NCBI GenBank assembly: GCA_030141605.1
Contig: JAQGDQ010000484.1
Span: 28,501-92,500 of the forward strand
DNA from: Tubiluchus corallicola
Taxonomy: Eukaryota > Priapulida > Priapulimorpha > Priapulimorphida > Tubiluchidae
Direction: 5' to 3'
DNA: 64,000 nucleotides
In this document: positions 32,552-45,100 of the stretch, piece after piece
Layout of the letters: each line of letters opens with the position of its first letter
Numbering within the stretch: position 1 is the stretch's first letter
Made by a program: the position numbers and the translations under genes
The notes under the pieces: generated by a model
The model's database searches: none
Seen by the model: only the letters and a program-made list of their open reading frames with translations
What the model was told of the DNA's origin: nothing

Positions 32552-33231
32552 CAGTGTTATCTCGCTACTTTGCGGTTTGTTTATCGTGGAGTCACTATTT
32601 CGCGGGTTTTCAAAAATATCAATGTAAAATATTTATCGCGGTATTTTCGCCATTTTGCGGTACTCTGTCTAAAGTATTTTTGCATATGCGTAGTACGTAT
32701 TGTACAGTGATGTATAGATTTGATGAATTTTGCATAAAAAATCACAAAATGTATAAAAATATATTGAAAAATATTAATTCTAACATTAAAAGAATATTAT
32801 AAATCGTAAAAAATTACCGTTTACAGTAAATAGTGTATTTATTCGGCGGATGAATACAAAACAAAAACGAAATGTGGTATTTGCGCCCGCTTGTGATGCT
32901 ATTTGCCGATGTGAGATTGTACACAACACATAAAGACTTAAAATAATGTAAATAGGTTTAAATAAATAGGTTGATTAAATAGATTTAAGAGTTTAAAACA
33001 TTTTTATGAACACTTAAGTAAAGTACACTTAAAAGATACATGTACAGTATGCGAAAAGTTATTAAGGGAATGGGAAAGGGTCATGTATAAGACTGCAGGG
33101 AGGGTTTATAAAGACTTAAAACAAGGTATAACTACATGTACTAAAATAAGTATAGCGTCCCTACTTCGCGGAAATTCACTTATCGCGGGTGGGCCTGGAA
33201 CGGAACACCCGCGATACGTGAGGGAACACTG
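32552..33231 (+). mobile_element. Pogo-like MITE (TIR CAGTGTTcCCTCGC)
   Basis: Ends CAGTGTTATCTCGCTACTTT and GATACGTGAGGGAACACTG are inverted and flanked by TA. The interior has CGCGG motifs near both ends. A shorter inverted copy is at 52567-53060. Confidence 0.8.
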
Positions 33232-33731
33232 TATATGTAAAGCTTATAAATTTATACATACAAAACCCAGACCAATATATTTTATAGAAGTAAGTTAAAA
33301 ACATAAAACAACTTGCAAACAGGGAGCAAACACATCCAAACTTTTTTGTGTAAACTTCTAGTAACTCTAGTTTCCTCATTACATTTGGGTCACTTTCATC
33401 AAGAGAATCCGAGAAAAGAAAGTCTAATTACTTATAAAGTTACAACTAAGAACCTTAAGAAGGTAGCAAAAATATATTTATAAATCACGAAATTTGAAAA
33501 CTAACTAAATACGGGACATTTGAATGCCTTAGAAAGGTCAGTAGGAGACAGGGGATAAAATTATCCTGTCAGTATAAGTGAGATACTCGGTGCCATAGCT
33601 AAATGGGGAGCAAAAACAGCAATTGCTCCTCGAGCGCATTTGTCAAATTTAGCACTTTTTCAAAAACAAAATGGTTTTTATTGTCATCCATTTTAAATAA
33701 AGTTTTTATTATTTTTATTATTATAATAATT

Positions 33732-34044
33732 ATTACAACCTGCTGCCCACGGTGTATCTCGACACTAGGCGGAAGAGCTGCAACGGCCACGTGTAGAGGA
33801 GTAAACCTTCCAAATCAGGAGTGGAGCCCCGAAGGCGGACCAGTGCAGCATGCTAGGGAGGAACAGAGGGGGTCAGGATCTCCATACACCTTGCCCAGGC
33901 GTGCGCCCTGGAGACGTTCAAGGATCGGACTGCTCAGTCACAGTCGACGCTGCAGCTCCATCAATGTAATCAATAACTGACTCTCTTGGCGCACACTCCA
34001 TTGTCTTCCCAGACAAAATGATGCCAACAACAATTACAACCTGC
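33732..34044 (+). mobile_element. 5'-truncated SINE with 12-bp target duplication
   Basis: The body matches the SINE at 46935 from GCCCACNGTGTA onward, with an internal deletion, and ends ATGCCAACAACA. Perfect ATTACAACCTGC copies flank it (33732-33743 and 34033-34044), the mark of target-primed reverse transcription. Confidence 0.85.
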
Positions 34045-34399
34045 CTTAATTTTTTATTTGATCAACCTGTCTCCCACAATGAGCATTTACGCAACTCATT
34101 TGTCAAAGTTGACTGATTTGAACCAAGGATCAAATTGCCCCAAATCTAATTATTATAATTATATTCTTGTCATATGTTCCTGATACCGTCTGTTATGGCG
34201 TAGACAAATGTGTAATGGCTTCATGTGTCATGGCACCTTTTTGCCGTGTTTGCTCCCCCTAAATTAAGAACCTGGCTACGCCCCCCTCTCTCTGACGGAG
34301 ATTCTCATTTCAAAGAAACAATTTGATGGAGCGACATTTTTATACAGGTTGGTTCATTAATAAGCTGGAATGCAGAAGTCATTAGTTAGTTCCAGGTAG

Positions 34400-35085
34400 C
34401 AGATGCAATGCATAATCTACATGTTTGTGGCAGGACGGAAACTTCTGTCTGCTGAATCTGTCGCTGTGGTTTTAGCCATGCTTGGTTTGGATGCACAACT
34501 GCACATGCATATTCACCCACAAAATAACTAGAAGTAGCATGGCAGATGATTGACATGACATCAATCATCCATTTACTATCCAGAGCTACTGCTGCTTAAC
34601 TTTCTGTTCAAGCACACACACCTTTCACTGTGTTTTAGCCACGCTTGGTTCAGATGTACACATATTCACCCACTAAATGGCTAGAGGTAGCAATGTCACG
34701 GTTTCAATCATCCATTTGCAATCCAGAGCTACTGCTGCTTAACTTTAATACTCAAGCATACACATCTGCCACTATGTTTCAGCCATGCTTGGTTCAGATG
34801 CACACACATTCACCCATAAAATAACTAGAAGTAGCATGGCAGATGAATGTCACGGCTTCAATCATCCATTTGCTACTTAGCGCTACTGCTGCTTAACTTT
34901 CATACTCAAGCACACACATCTGCCGTTATGTTTTAGCCACACTTGATTCTGATGCACACACATTCACTCATAAAATAGCTAGAAGTAGCATGACAGATGA
35001 ATGACACTGTTTCATTCATCCATTTGCTATTCAGGGCTACTGCTGCTTAATTTTCGTACTCAAGCACATAAAATTAGTCATCGCC
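34400..35085. repeat. ~150-bp tandem repeat, about 4.5 units
   Basis: The marker GCTACTGCTGCTTAA recurs at 34585, 34728, 34882 and 35036 (spacing 143, 154, 154). Units also share CAAGCACACACATCTGCC and ACTAGAAGTAGCATGGCAGA. Confidence 0.85.
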
Positions 35086-35409
35086 AGACATTCAAACAAA
35101 ATGTAATAAAATTATTCATAATTAATTAATAATAAAATGCCGAGAGATTTAGGTTAAGTTTATCAGACATGAAACTTTATTTCAATTAGGTTACGTCCTG
35201 ACAATAATATTAAGCAGTTTTCACTGTTTCTGAATAAGCATATCTAGTTTCTTCTGCATGAATATTACATTGTACCTCTTCTTATACACGCTTATCTGAT
35301 CGTGCAACTTATAAATAAACATTAATTAAGCTTTAATTATCATTAAATATCATGGGTTGTTATGTATACAATGCACAATAATCAAGAATCAATCAAATCT
35401 GCCAAACTT

Positions 35410-35672
35410 TAGCACCTGTCAGCACTTAGCAATGGCAGGGATCATAGCTAGATACTCCCATCCCACCTGTCAGCGCTTAGCAATGGCAGGGATCATAGCT
35501 AGATACTCCCATCCCACCTGTCAGCACTTAGCAATGGCAGGGATCGTAGCTAGATACTCCCATCCCACCTGTCAGCGCTTAGCAATGGCAGGGATCATAG
35601 CTAGATACTCCCATCCCACCTGTCAGCACTTAGCAATGGCAGAGATCATAGCTAGATACTCCCATCCCACCT
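35410..35672 (+). repeat. 51-bp tandem repeat, five copies
   Basis: Units share CACTTAGCAATGGCAGGGAT and CATAGCTAGATACTCCCATC with one or two differences each. The unit is 17 codons long, so an open frame appears across it; I do not regard it as a gene. Confidence 0.9.
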
Positions 35673-35946
35673 CGACTAACGCAGAAGTGCAACTAATGTA
35701 ACTAAATCTAACGCAACGCTCAACGAATAACACAGTAAGTTATACTAACAACAAAACAAAATGGCGTATGATTATCAAGCAAGCATTTGTAATCACAGTG
35801 ATAGTAACTTTATAGTTGTCAGATAATAAAACTGAAGAACGACTGTAATTTCCTCCTGTAGTTTTAATTTCGGGAAGAGTTCCCCGTTTAGTTTTTACCT
35901 AGTTACACAGAATAACCAGGAACAGAAAAAATACACTTACAGGACA

Positions 35947-36502
35947 TTAAAGGAAAACCGGACGATTGAGTAGACTCAATCTCATTTTAATTTACAGTCC
36001 AAATTATACATTTCCTTGCCTATTAAAGTTAGCAATTGTTTGTAATATTTGAATAATTGCATTGGAAAGTTAATTACCGGCAACCGAACACAGCTATCGC
36101 TTACGTCACAAACTATCCACAGATTGTGCAATGGTAGGCATCTTCCCTGCACGTCAGGCATGTTTGCGTAAGGGAAGATTGCTATAAGACGCTGATGTGA
36201 TGTCAGGAAACTGAGCTCAATATCACACTGACGTCACAGACGAACACTGCACTTCATGACAATGCTTATCATGTACCACGCCTATTTGTTGGTCACGCGA
36301 ATGTGACAAAAAAGCGCCATTGCCAGTCTTAGTGGATACGCCGAGCTGCGCGTAGCTTTGAAAGTTTAACAAAATTTAACTATCCCAGGTAATTATTATT
36401 TGATCTAAGTTTTGATTTAAAAACAGCTATTGTAGTTTTCGATATTTAAGAGCATTCTTTATTTTGAACTACTGTCTACACAATCGTCCGGTGTTCCTTT
36501 AA
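35947..36502 (-). mobile_element. TTAA MITE
   Basis: TTAA is present at both borders. Ends are AAAGGAAAACCGGACGATTG and CAATCGTCCGGTGTTCCTTT, the best preserved TIRs of this family in the window. Confidence 0.85.
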
Positions 36503-37222
36503 CAGAACAAATTTGGTGGCTAGTCAAGCCTAGGAAAAGGCTTTTCGCAGTTGACCAAGCGAGGCGTCGAACACGTTCGCAAACGACCCACGAAGCAACT
36601 GCAGAGGAACGGTCAAACTAGTGCTGCATTGCAATTTTCAATATCTGTTCCACTATTTCCAAAGTTTGAATTAGTAAACACTTTTTAGCGTTTAATGGCA
36701 GCGACCATTACTGGGGAAAAGTTTGCCGAATTACATTCAATAAATTCATGGTTTTGCGCTATTGCGACGGCACACATATTGCTCGCTGAAAGCAAAATCA
36801 ACAGCTACGATGCGTGAACTCGTTGAAGTCGTAAATTCAAATGCAATAAATTGAGTCGTAAAATCAGCTTCCAGCTTCCACACATTAACATGGGGATATT
36901 AATCAAAATATGATGCTAACATTACGACGAAGCCCTTCACCACAACGCTACAATCCAATTCACGACTGTGATGATACATTTACAGAGGAAATCTAGCACG
37001 TCTATCTCAGCTTATACATACTTGCATGTAATATGGTATCATAGAGGTTGATATTCACCTGTCCTGAAGCATATATACAGTAAACTACGCATAACTCCTA
37101 TTCTTGGGTACCTCAAACAGATCTCGAGGAACGGATTTTCCCTTTTGTCCATTTACCAAACACTGGGTAACCCAAATTAATGCGTAACACAAGCCGATGT
37201 CCCGATACAATTTATCGAACAA
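36503..37222. other. Intergenic sequence, nothing recognised
   Basis: No exon or repeat of the families listed here was found in this stretch. Confidence 0.45.
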
Positions 37223-37230
37223 CTTCGAAC

Positions 37231-37741
37231 CAGGGATGAGAATGACAAATTGCAAAAAACTCTGAAACAGGCTGGGGGTTTGGGGGCCGTGTAAGCCCCC
37301 ATGCGGGTGTAAGGGGGCAAAGCAACAAATTGTAACTTTGTGACCATAGAGAACCTCTAAGTGGACTTAAAATATCAATTACCTTGTTTCATGCATAATT
37401 TAAAATAACCAACTATCAAGGATACATGATACCTAATTGTCTCAAAAACGGCTAAGTACTGGCCGCTCCTATACAAAAGTATTTAAAAACTGTCTGCAAA
37501 TGACCCAAAAAACTCCGCACAATTGATTCTATATTTTTATACATAGAGATAAACACGTGGTTACACAGATGTACGTGATGTAAACAAAGTAACGGCCTGC
37601 CAACTAGCCGTCAGCTTGTGAAATAATGTACTGGGTCCGTAAAAATTTACTCAACAAATTTACGCGATTTACAAAAATGGCACTACTGGTCTTCCAAAAA
37701 CTCGGAATTCCGTGGAAAATTCTCATCCCTGCTTCGAACCC
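37231..37741 (+). mobile_element. hAT MITE (TIR CAGGGATGAGAAT) with perfect 8-bp duplication
   Basis: It starts CAGGGATGAGAATGACAAAT and ends AAAATTCTCATCCCTG. CTTCGAAC is repeated exactly on both sides (37223-37230 and 37742-37749). The sister copy is in the MO25 intron at 39216. Confidence 0.9.
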
Positions 37742-38281
37742 TATCTCGAACAACTTCACAAGCCAGAAATACTTGGCGAAACTGTGCACCACGTTACGAT
37801 TTTACATGCTAATTTCAGCAAAAATGCCAAGGTTTCTTGTATTACCTTACCTAAACATTGCACACGACAGGACTTAATGAACATGGCTTAACGGAGACTA
37901 CAACAGAGGTGGAGCAGTCATATTATTTTTAATTATTCGTAAAAGCAGTTACTTGATGTTTGATTAAAGGTTCAATTTGTCATTTTCCTAGGCTGCAGCG
38001 TTAGTAGTGTATCGTCCGACGTTGATGAGTGACTAAATCTCGTTTCTTTACGAACATTGTCTAATTCGTACCCTCGTATAAATCGAAGAGATTTTCTTCT
38101 CCCGAGGTGTTCGAGTCATACATAGTTTACTGTGACTGGCAGAAATGGGTCTGCGATGGTCTGCAACACTTCAGTGACAGGTTTAAAGCATCCAAAGCAA
38201 CAATTAGACATACTATTTTATAATAATCACAAAAGGATTTAGTATGTAGGACGAATATCACTCGAGTTAAACAAGTTTAGG

Positions 38282-38287
38282 TTTATT
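38282..38287 (-). terminator. Candidate polyadenylation signal of MO25
   Basis: TTTATT on the plus strand reads AATAAA on the minus strand, about 220 bases past the MO25 stop codon. It is the first canonical hexamer I see there. Confidence 0.45.
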
Positions 38288-38507
38288 AAGACGCTCTACT
38301 TCATGGCAGTCGTGGAATTCCTGTTCCACATTACAACCGGCACAAGTGTATAAAATTAGAATATCGTCTTTCTTCCCATACATTGACTATCACACGTGTA
38401 TAAGTCGTTCACTGCCAGCATCGTATTAATTACTTATTAATGTCTGGAAAGAATCTTGTCTAAAATCATCAAGCGCGGGCAATTTGTGGATAAAGCTCGT
38501 CCGGCAT

Positions 38508-39175
38508 TCATTCGTCGGCGGGTTTCAACTCGCGAATCTGTCGAATCAGGTACGCCTTCTCGTCGTTGAATTGGTCGTCCTCCGTCCGGTCGGTGTGAAA
38601 CTTCGTCAGGAATTCCACCAGACGTTCCTTGTTCCTGAGCAGTATATCCAGGATCGGTTTCGGTTTGTCCGGATTGGCTACGAACACCTTGAAGACGTGG
38701 AAGGCCTCGAACTGGATGTTCCGGCTCTTCTCCTTCAGCATGTTCATCATGAGCTTCAAGTTTTCCGGCTTGCTGATGTATTTCTTCATCACCAAAAAGT
38801 TATGGCGGTCTAGCAACAGTTCTCCGAGCAATTTCAGCGACTGTCGGCGCGTGACGTAGTTCTCCGAGTCCAGCAAGCCTTGGTAAGCCGCGAAAAATTT
38901 CTCATAGTTCGAGTCCAAAAAGTCCGCGCACATTATCTTATGCTTGGTCAAGAGTTCCTTGAAAGTGGAGAACGCGTCCGAGGCGATGTCGAACGTGGAC
39001 ACTTCCACATAGCGGAAGAAGTTGTAGAACTCATCCGACCAGAGGATGATCTTAGCGAGGACTTCGTGTCTGATGCACTCGCGTAGCATGCTGCCGCAGT
39101 GGAGCGCTATGTCCTGAGTTTCATAACCACGCACCAGTGTGAACAAGATCTCTCTGTTCTTGTGTATGTAGTCAA
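38508..39175 (-). CDS. CAB39: MO25 exon 3
   Basis: The exon completes a Val codon (G|TT), reads [18 protein letters not shown], and runs to TAA. It holds about two thirds of the protein, including [13 protein letters not shown] and [20 protein letters not shown]. Confidence 0.97.
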
Positions 39176-42100
39176 CTAAAAGAAAATGAGAAAGCAATTT
39201 AACAGTGTTCAGTTACAGGGATGAGAATAACAGATGCAAAAACTCTGAAACAGGCCAGGGGTTTGGGGGCCGCGTAGGCCATAAAGAACCTCTAAGTGGA
39301 GTTAAAATATCAGTTACCTTGTTTCATGCATAATTTAAAATACTCAACTATCAAGGATACATGATACCTAATTGTCTCAAAAACGCCTAAGTACTGGCTG
39401 CTCCTATGCAAAAGTATATAAAAACTGTCTGCAATTGACTCAAATAACTCCGCACAATTGATTCTATATTTTTATACATAGAGATATACACGTGGTTACA
39501 CTGATGTACGTGATGTAAACAAAGTGACGGCCTGCCAACTAGCGGTCAGCTTGTGAAATAATGTACTGGGTCCGTAAAAATTTTCTCAACGAACTTACGC
39601 CATTTACAAAAATGGCACTACTGGTCTTCCAAAAACTCGGAATTCCGTGTATCCGTGGAAAATTCTCATCCCTGCAGTTAAGCTCAACAGACACAAAAAC
39701 ATTCATAAATAAAACTTGTTAAAATTCCCAGCATTGAAATTTCATGTCACTTATATGCTGTCTCATTGCATACAGAGCTTGCATTAGCAGTAATGCTGAA
39801 TAAAACGTGTGAATTCAAACTCGCACGAAGACAGTTAGATGCAGCCAATTCAGCAGTAAGCCATTTGAAACAAGTTTAGATAACATTGCGTAAGGTGTGA
39901 AAAATAATCAGAGCATTCGCAGCACCTTCACTAACTAACGAAAGTTTAAATCACTTAATCTTGTCAATGAGATCAATAATGTGTTTTTTTGGTGAATAAG
40001 TGGTGCACACTGGGATGGCAATCCAGTGCTGTTTGATCAGATGGCGGGAATATTTTAAATCATTCAGAATTTTCTTTTCCAATTACAAACGTCTTCGAAA
40101 CAGATAAGCGCAATGCTAACTTTGTACGAAAAGTTCTTTGAGATGCACTTTAGAGTTCCCTTTTCTTCCCCTTTTCAGTTTAAATGGGCATTTCTTATAG
40201 AATTTGTCACTCTGTATCATACTTGTCACTCTGTCACTCTTATATCATTGTATATACAAGTAAGTAATATGGTGCATTGTAATACAAGTAAGTGGTGCAT
40301 TGACAGATAATCACATAATTCATATTCGTAACTATTTAAAAAAAATTTCACTCTTTAAAGCTCATTCAAAGTCGTAATTACATATCATGTTTTCCTTTCT
40401 CAACTTTCAGGTTTATTGCTCTTATACCACTGCTATTATTACATCATTTACTTCATCCTTATTTACATTAAGTTATCTACAGAAACATGCATAACTATAA
40501 TCATTTTTTCATTTAAGTAAGGTGAGTGTGTTAATGACCGTATGGTCATACACTCACCTCGCACTACTCAAATTATTTTATTTAAAGTTTATTAATGTGT
40601 TTGATATTGTATTTTTCGATGTGTGAAATAAAATTCATAGTTCATAGTTCATGTAACTTGGAATTCATCTCTCAGTAGGAGGATAAATTCAATGTACAAG
40701 GATAAGAACTGGACCAGAATTCATCTAATCCATTAACGGTATCCTCTAAAAGGAGACATTATTCCGGCATAATGATCCAACGTAAAACACTTAGATGTCA
40801 TTTTCGCTTTATTCTGATGCCATCGTCAACAGAACAAAATGTCAATAACGAAAGAAAATTGACTAGTTCACTAGTAACGAACCTTAGAAAAGCTTTACAC
40901 ATATTTGTAACAAGCTACGACGATAGAGGCGCAGACAAAGATTAAGCCAGTTTACACTCTACACAATTTTAACATGGGTAAACAGTGCATCACAATGCAG
41001 CATACTAAGTGCTCTTGTGCTCTTGTAAATAATATTTAAATGTTTGTGAATTGGACAAAGATCTGTGCATTACTTTTTAGCTGGGTATTTATATTGGCCT
41101 TGGCGTAAGAACAAAGAATCGAAAAGTACAATTTAATTATGTCTGTGTGCATCATGTGTGCTGGCCTTTCTTTCGATTAAATAGCCTTTTCACAGTTGTC
41201 CGTACTCGCAGTTGCTGTAGGTCAAAGGTTAAGTGTACCACAGTAACGCGTCTTAACTGCAAGCATCGTGTAACAAGTGGGTAAACAAAGCCATCTGCTT
41301 TATTTACGTTGATAGTGATTAATTCATCGGCATTTTATCAAGTTTATGTATAAATCTTTGTACATTTGTTTGTTTATATTTACAATTACAAATTACGACA
41401 TTAAAATTACACGTTTGTTTCATTTTACACAGTAATAAAACAATGGCTAAAAATTTTCCGAGTGCTGCAAAGTTCTTAAGTGAATTTATAATAATTAAAT
41501 GCGTTTATATTAATTTTTCATGGTGTCTAAAACTCAGACAGGTGCATTTGGCTAGCAAATTATTGCGATTAATATAGATGCTATATTTTGTCAATAATAT
41601 GTATAGATTTTCTCAGGTACAGGTGGCAAGCTACACTAGCACAATTGATCAATAGTAACTAATGAGGTACAAGCTCATAATTATCATAGGGGAACTAGCA
41701 ATTGTATTCAGCGGGTTTTTATTATGCTCCAAGTCCGTTAACTGCCTCTAACTAGTTTGCCAAATTACGTTATGTTCTTCCTCGAGGGACGAAATGCGGT
41801 TATATGCAGGTGACACGTCTAACATACGCGATTTCACGAAACGAAGTATAAGCCTTGAGGAACCGTAGTCTTCGGTATGCTCATGAGAAAAGCAATAAGC
41901 CTTTTCACAGTTCCAGCGATTGGTGATGATCGTGAAAATGTCAAAGGTTAAGTGAACCCAGACAACGTATTCGTGTTCACATGACAATGCCTCACAGCCA
42001 CTACTATTGTAATAGTAACAGTTTTAACAGGCAGCTAGAACCTTACCTAGTTCATTTTTCTTGCTCCCAAGCAAAATCCTTTTAGTAAATCACTCTGTGT

Positions 42101-45100
42101 GCACACTAATACACAAGTAAGTAAAGTCCACTGAACTGATGTGACTGACGACTTTGCTTTACAATGCGTGTCATGTGATGGTTGTAGTTAAGACGTGTTG
42201 CTATGGAATACTTGACCTTTGACCTGCGCAACCATGCATGCACACAACCAAACTGTGGAAAGCTTATTGTAGTGTATAGTTTCACTGTTATCCTTTTAAT
42301 CTGTTAATGTCCTCAAAATTTACTATGTTACCATTCCACTGTTTTAAGAACTTGAGTATTTACACATGTAACTACTAATAGGGTTCCATATTTCACAATC
42401 AGAGACATCGTGTTGTTGGAGTTGTACTCTAATTAGCACAAACGTCATCATTTTAAGTGCTTTAAGCCAAGTTATGTGAGCTAAAGACTCCCTATTTTAA
42501 AGGAAAACTGGACAATTGCATAGGACTGACAGTGGTGCCTTTTTGTCACATTCGCGTGGTTGGCAAATAGGCGCGGTACAGTGATAAACATGATCATGAA
42601 CTGCGGTGTTCGTCTGTGATGTAGACCTCATTTTTGTGATATCACATCGGCATCTACAGTAATTTTCATTTACGCAGACATGCTTGACGCGCAGGGAAGA
42701 TGCCCACCATTGCAAAAACTGTGGTTAGTTTGTGACATAACCAGTAGCTGCGTTCGGTTGCCATTAATCAATTAATTACTTTCCAGTGCAATTAATCAAA
42801 TATTAGAAACAACTGCTAAATTTTATAGCAAGAAAATGTATATTTTGGACAGTGAATTAAAATGAGATTGAGTCTAATCAATCGTCCAGTTTTGCCTTTA
42901 AATTAGTTAGGTAAATGTGAGATAATCCATGGACAACTGCACGCAAATAATTGGACAACAAGTTGACAGAGCTATTAAAAAATCAACTGGCATGCAAGTT
43001 GCCATTTTGAAATCTAGCGCAAACCATTCTACAGGTTTCCCATGTTGCAGAAAATTACCTGTGGGTGTTCGAGTTCCAATCTGTCGCCTTAGAATGTTGT
43101 TAAAAATTTGAACCACGTCTTTTTTCGGCTCGAATTCGATTTTGCTAAGACTCTGTATAAGCAGTAATAGCAAATTGGACATGTACATCTCCTGTGCTAG
43201 CTGAGCAACAACTTGCTCCATCTGAGGTTCCTGAAACAGAGGAATTTCTTTGTACACGGTACCGTTGAAAAAATTTACACTTTACACTGAGGCTCACAAG
43301 ACTGGCCATTTCGTTTCAATACACACAGATTTGAAAGTAGACCAAAAGCAACAGCAGCAGTGTCGATTCATGTATAGGCACTGTGGAACTGCAACACCCC
43401 CAGTTTTCACTCTCTATTATACATAGTATTCAATATAATAAGTGTTTTTTCTTTAGTTCTTTTTTATACATGAACGGAACCAAAGCACATGAGTAGTACT
43501 GTTTGCTTCACAGTCCAGCACAGTGCGCTCCAGCAATACGGTGTTTGGCTGTTTTTGCTCATGCGGCCATGCGCACAAGTCTGAGCCCAGGTAGAGAAAG
43601 TACTGTCACTCACACAGTTTGTTGTCAGTTGTCACATGTTTACCGTGAATTGATCAAGCTTGTACTGTGACAATTTAGGCTATTAGTAAGCAAAAAAAAA
43701 TTTATTTAGGATTTTATCAAGTTTATGCATAAATTTTGTTTTGTTTAAAATTACAATTACAAATTACAGACATTAAAATTACATATGTTTGTTTCGTTTT
43801 ATACAGTATAAAAACAATAGCTAAAAATTTTCTGAAGCAGCACCCCCACTGATTTTTGCTATGAGCCGTCAGTAGTAGTAATTTATTGATTTTTGGGCAA
43901 TAGATCAAACAACAAACATCCTTACAACAAAATTTTGCATACAAATGCGAACAAACTTAACTACAGCACTTTGAATAGTAACATCATGCGATTGCATCAT
44001 ACAAATTAGTTAGTCATCAATATTTAAAAAGTAAAAGTCTGGAATAGAAGGTGTAATTGTATTTACAAGGAAGTTACAGGCGCTGTTATGTTTAAAGCAA
44101 AATAGAATAAAATGGTATTCGTCACCGACTTCATTACACTTGGCACATAGACGCTCCTCTCAAGGAATAGGAGGTCTTACATACCGCCCAGGTTCATTAG
44201 GCAGTGAGTGAGTGCTTGTTCTAAGCTTAGTCAATGCAATACGATGTTTAACATTCTTTACATTTACATAATAAGACTTAAATTTAAAAGAAGTTTTACT
44301 GTAAAAGGATAACTTTGACATTTCAGCTAGTGAATTTTTCCAATTGGTAACATAGCATGCCTGTAAACTTCCTTCAGCAATATACAAAATATTCATATAC
44401 AATGGCACTATATCATTTTCTGTACAGTTGGTGTAGGTGTTGAGCTCTTTACTCGTAACACTGATTTGTAATAGTTTAAGCATGCCCTTTCTAAGTTATC
44501 AAATTCTTTATATCCCTAGACTTCGCATACACAATTATAGATGGGTTTAAGGTAAATATCAAACAATGACATTGTTAGACTAACGTCAATATATACAAAT
44601 GTTTTTTATTTACTATAAACTGCAAACACTTATAGATGACTGTTCGGAAGATTTTTCTCTGCTTGCCCTTTAATTTAAAGTTGCACTTATTTAGAATTGC
44701 CTGTAAAACTTGGCTTCGTTATATGCACTTAGTAGGTCAGCCAATCAGAATTGAGCACGTTTTTTAGTCAGCGTTTCAGTCAACGAAGAGAGCCACGTTT
44801 TTGATTTTCGGTAATAGTTGAATTTAAAATAAAACTTTTGTGATTACTTCAAAACAATGACACTAAACGTTTAAACAGATGCCATTACAGTGGCACATCA
44901 TCGTGAAATTTTGTGATAAAATTTTTCATCATGATAAAATTTTCCTTTTGTGTGGATTAAACCAGCTACGTGAACGTTTTGTCGATAAACTTTGAAGTGG
45001 AGATGCGTGTGAGTTCTTGGGCACATGGACATGGTTATGCCACTGTACATGATCTAATTAATAGAAATCTGTAATGCCCAAACTAAGTATTGTTTTACAA

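Noticed and set aside
31154-33600. Search for a seven-helix domain downstream of the Cache gene
   Set aside because: Only MITEs and AT-rich sequence are found; no run of hydrophobic exons is seen up to the SINE at 33.7 kb.
35357-35701. Frame with five 17-residue repeats
   Set aside because: It follows from the 51-bp tandem repeat; no homology, splice signals or conserved motif.
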